Shown piece after piece: positions 5,991-6,948 of a stretch of DNA of 6,948 nt. Both the position numbers and the translations under genes were made by a program. Under the pieces are notes generated by a model. That model had not been told where the DNA came from, ran no database searches, and saw only the letters and a program-made list of their open reading frames with translations. Source of the DNA: Candidatus Omnitrophota bacterium (lineage in GTDB: Bacteria; Omnitrophota; Gorgyraeia; Gygaellales; Profunditerraquicolaceae); assembly GCA_028717985.1 (NCBI GenBank), contig JAQUMS010000062.1, forward strand, positions 1 through 6,948. Reading direction: 5' to 3'. Numbering within the stretch: the stretch's first letter is position 1; each line of letters opens with the position of its first letter.

Positions 5991-6617
5991 ATGGAATTAA
6001 AATTCTCAAACAACAAATTCTTTAATGTCCTTATTTTTTGCGCGGTGTTTTCGCTTTTTCTGCTTTTGCTTCATCTTTTCCTAGGCAGGGCGGTTATTAA
6101 ACACGCCAACAGTGTGAAAAAAGAGCTTTTCGCGAAACAGCAGACCCTTCAGGATGAAGAGGTTTTGATTAAAAGTCTGCCCAATCCGCAAAAAGCCATG
6201 GAGGAATTAGAAAAAAAGTTCCAGGATTTTCAGGATGTCGGGGTCAGCAAAAAACAGATCCCCAAAATTATCCAGTCACTCGGGATGTTAACCGATAAAT
6301 ATAAGATAAACCTTATTTCCATAAAGCCGCGGGAAGATTTGAAATCCATGAGGGATAATTTGCCCGCCGGCGTCAGTAAAATCTATATTGAACTCGAAGT
6401 GAAATGCCCCTATAAGGTTTTCGGTGAGTATATTAAAACCCTTGTTGATTTATCTCCGGGATTCACGGTGGAAAGTATCAGCATGGAAAAGCCTGTTGCT
6501 TCCGCCGCGGTCCCGATATCGAAAACTCCCGGTAAACCTGAAGGGAAACAAGAAGTACCGGCACAGGATATTTTTATCAAATTTGTGGTGAGCACATATA
6601 CCGTGTGGGAAATATAA
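5991..6617 (+). CDS. pilO: PilO/GspM-like inner-membrane platform protein
   Basis: This is a 208-residue bitopic protein: a short cytoplasmic N-terminus (MELKFSNNK), one transmembrane helix at about residues 11-32, then a periplasmic coiled coil at about 34-80 ('SVKKELFAKQQTLQDEEVLI', 'AMEELEKKFQDFQD'). A ferredoxin-like domain follows, with 'IPKIIQSLGMLTDKYKINLISIKP' and a Y-x-V-F-G-E-Y-I-K-T-L-V-D-L strand-helix. This 'KF-GEY-I-x-x-L' stretch is typical of PilO. A Pro/Lys-rich loop precedes the last strand (F-I-K-F-V-V-S-T-Y). PilO pairs with PilN to form the periplasmic alignment complex. I start at ATG 5991, 4 nt after the PilM-PilN stop, because an upstream in-frame TTG (5958) would only add a tail overlapping PilN. 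No Shine-Dalgarno is visible, so translation may be coupled to the preceding gene. Confidence 0.85.
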   Translation: MELKFSNNKFFNVLIFCAVFSLFLLLLHLFLGRAVIKHANSVKKELFAKQQTLQDEEVLIKSLPNPQKAMEELEKKFQDFQDVGVSKKQIPKIIQSLGMLTDKYKINLISIKPREDLKSMRDNLPAGVSKIYIELEVKCPYKVFGEYIKTLVDLSPGFTVESISMEKPVASAAVPISKTPGKPEGKQEVPAQDIFIKFVVSTYTVWEI

Positions 6618-6621
6618 TAAA

Positions 6622-6726
6622 GGTCATAGTTCATTGGTCATAGGTGATGGCGCATAGTAAAAATTTTTTCTATCATCTATGACCCCTGACCTAAGACCTA
6701 TGACCTATGACCTCAAAGCTAAGAGC
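6622..6726. repeat. degenerate heptanucleotide repeat forming an imperfect inverted repeat
   Basis: The right part (6678-6712) is five heptads: TATGACC, CCTGACC, TAAGACC, TATGACC, TATGACC. They fade into TCAAAGC and TAAGAGC (6713-6726). The left part carries the complement, GGTCATAG, at 6622-6629 and 6636-6643. A 13-bp stem (6636-6648 with 6672-6684, one G-U) can form around an AT-rich loop, and the outer GGTCATAG can pair with CTATGACC at 6705-6712. It fills the gap after pilO. It lacks a T-run directly after the stem, so it is not a standard terminator; it may be a dispersed genomic repeat. Confidence 0.6.
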
Positions 6727-6732
6727 TAAACT

Positions 6733-6948
6733 ATGGCTGGAATGACTAAAGAACAAAAACAAATAGCAGTAACAGGAGTTTTACTTATTGTTCTTGTGCT
6801 TGTTTGGTCTTTTTCAGGCAAAAAGAAACCTGTAAGTACTCCTTCCCCAATAGCTCCGGTTGCGGGAGGACAGGCAAAACCCGCCGCTGTTCAGAAACCT
6901 GCTGAAGGTCCTTCTGTTCCTTTGCCTGATAAACAGGCGGAAGGTAAG
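6733..6948 (+). CDS. bitopic protein with Pro/Ala-rich linker, PilP/GspC position (C-terminus beyond the right edge)
   Basis: An ATG at 6733 opens 72 codons to the window edge. The protein begins MAGMTKEQKQ, has one transmembrane helix at about residues 11-28 (I-A-V-T-G-V-L-L-I-V-L-V-L-V-W) and a KKK stop-transfer-like patch. It then becomes Pro/Ala/Lys-rich and disordered. ATG at 6742 (M4) is an alternative start; AAGAG (6721-6725) is a weak ribosome site 7 nt before 6733. After PilO/GspM the usual partner is PilP (a lipoprotein) or, in secretion systems, a bitopic GspC/GspN-type protein. There is no lipobox Cys here, so the visible part fits a GspC-like anchor with a periplasmic linker better than a classical PilP. 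The domain that would decide lies outside the window. Confidence 0.6.
   Translation, partial: MAGMTKEQKQIAVTGVLLIVLVLVWSFSGKKKPVSTPSPIAPVAGGQAKPAAVQKPAEGPSVPLPDKQAEGK

Noticed and set aside
6678..6726. Heptad array as a CRISPR
   Set aside because: The unit is 7 nt without spacers, far below CRISPR repeat size.

Overview
The window reads as a chromosomal segment of a diderm (Gram-negative-type) bacterium. It carries the pilin-like and inner-membrane-platform part of a type IV filament machine: a type IV pilus (T4P), a type II secretion system (T2SS), or a hybrid of the two. Moderate GC content, very compact genes, a fused PilM-PilN protein and a small coiled-coil protein ending in KVRATRR remind me of uncultivated lineages such as Omnitrophota. 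That placement is an impression, not a demonstrated assignment.

Layout. Minus strand 1-263 holds the 5' part of a ComFB-family gene, which runs off the left edge. A 148-bp AT-rich divergent intergenic region (264-411) follows, with candidate promoters and a 9-bp inverted repeat. On the plus strand come four pilin-like genes in a row: GspH/FimT-like (412-939), PilV/MshD/GspI-like (936-1463, overlapping its predecessor by 4 nt), PilW/GspJ-like (1470-1991) and a large PilX/GspK-position protein (2045-3673) with a tandem internal repeat. A 140-bp gap ending in a GC-rich hairpin and G-tract leads to a 91-residue membrane-anchored coiled-coil protein (3814-4089). After a short AT-rich gap with a good -10 box come a PilM-PilN fusion (4163-5986) and PilO (5991-6617). 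A degenerate heptanucleotide/inverted repeat (6622-6726) separates these from the 5' end of a bitopic protein with a Pro/Ala-rich linker, in the PilP/GspC position (6733 to the right edge).

How they fit together. The four pilin-like proteins would form the tip or priming complex of the filament (H-I-J-K in T2SS, FimT-PilV-PilW-PilX in T4P). PilM-PilN and PilO would form the inner-membrane platform linking the cytoplasmic motor to the filament. The last, partial protein would link the platform to the outer-membrane secretin. The order H, I, J, K, (small protein), L (= PilM+PilN), M (= PilO), C/P is the T2SS order, and the fused protein has GspL architecture. The divergent ComFB protein belongs to a family linked to competence and, in cyanobacteria, to cyclic-dinucleotide binding, so it is a plausible regulator of the machine.

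I see no tRNA, rRNA, CRISPR array, insertion sequence or broken gene. The most unusual points are the single-chain PilM-PilN, the tandem-repeat tip protein, the Cys-rich patch in the second pilin-like protein, and the structured non-coding stretches at 312-351, 3781-3811 and 6622-6726.
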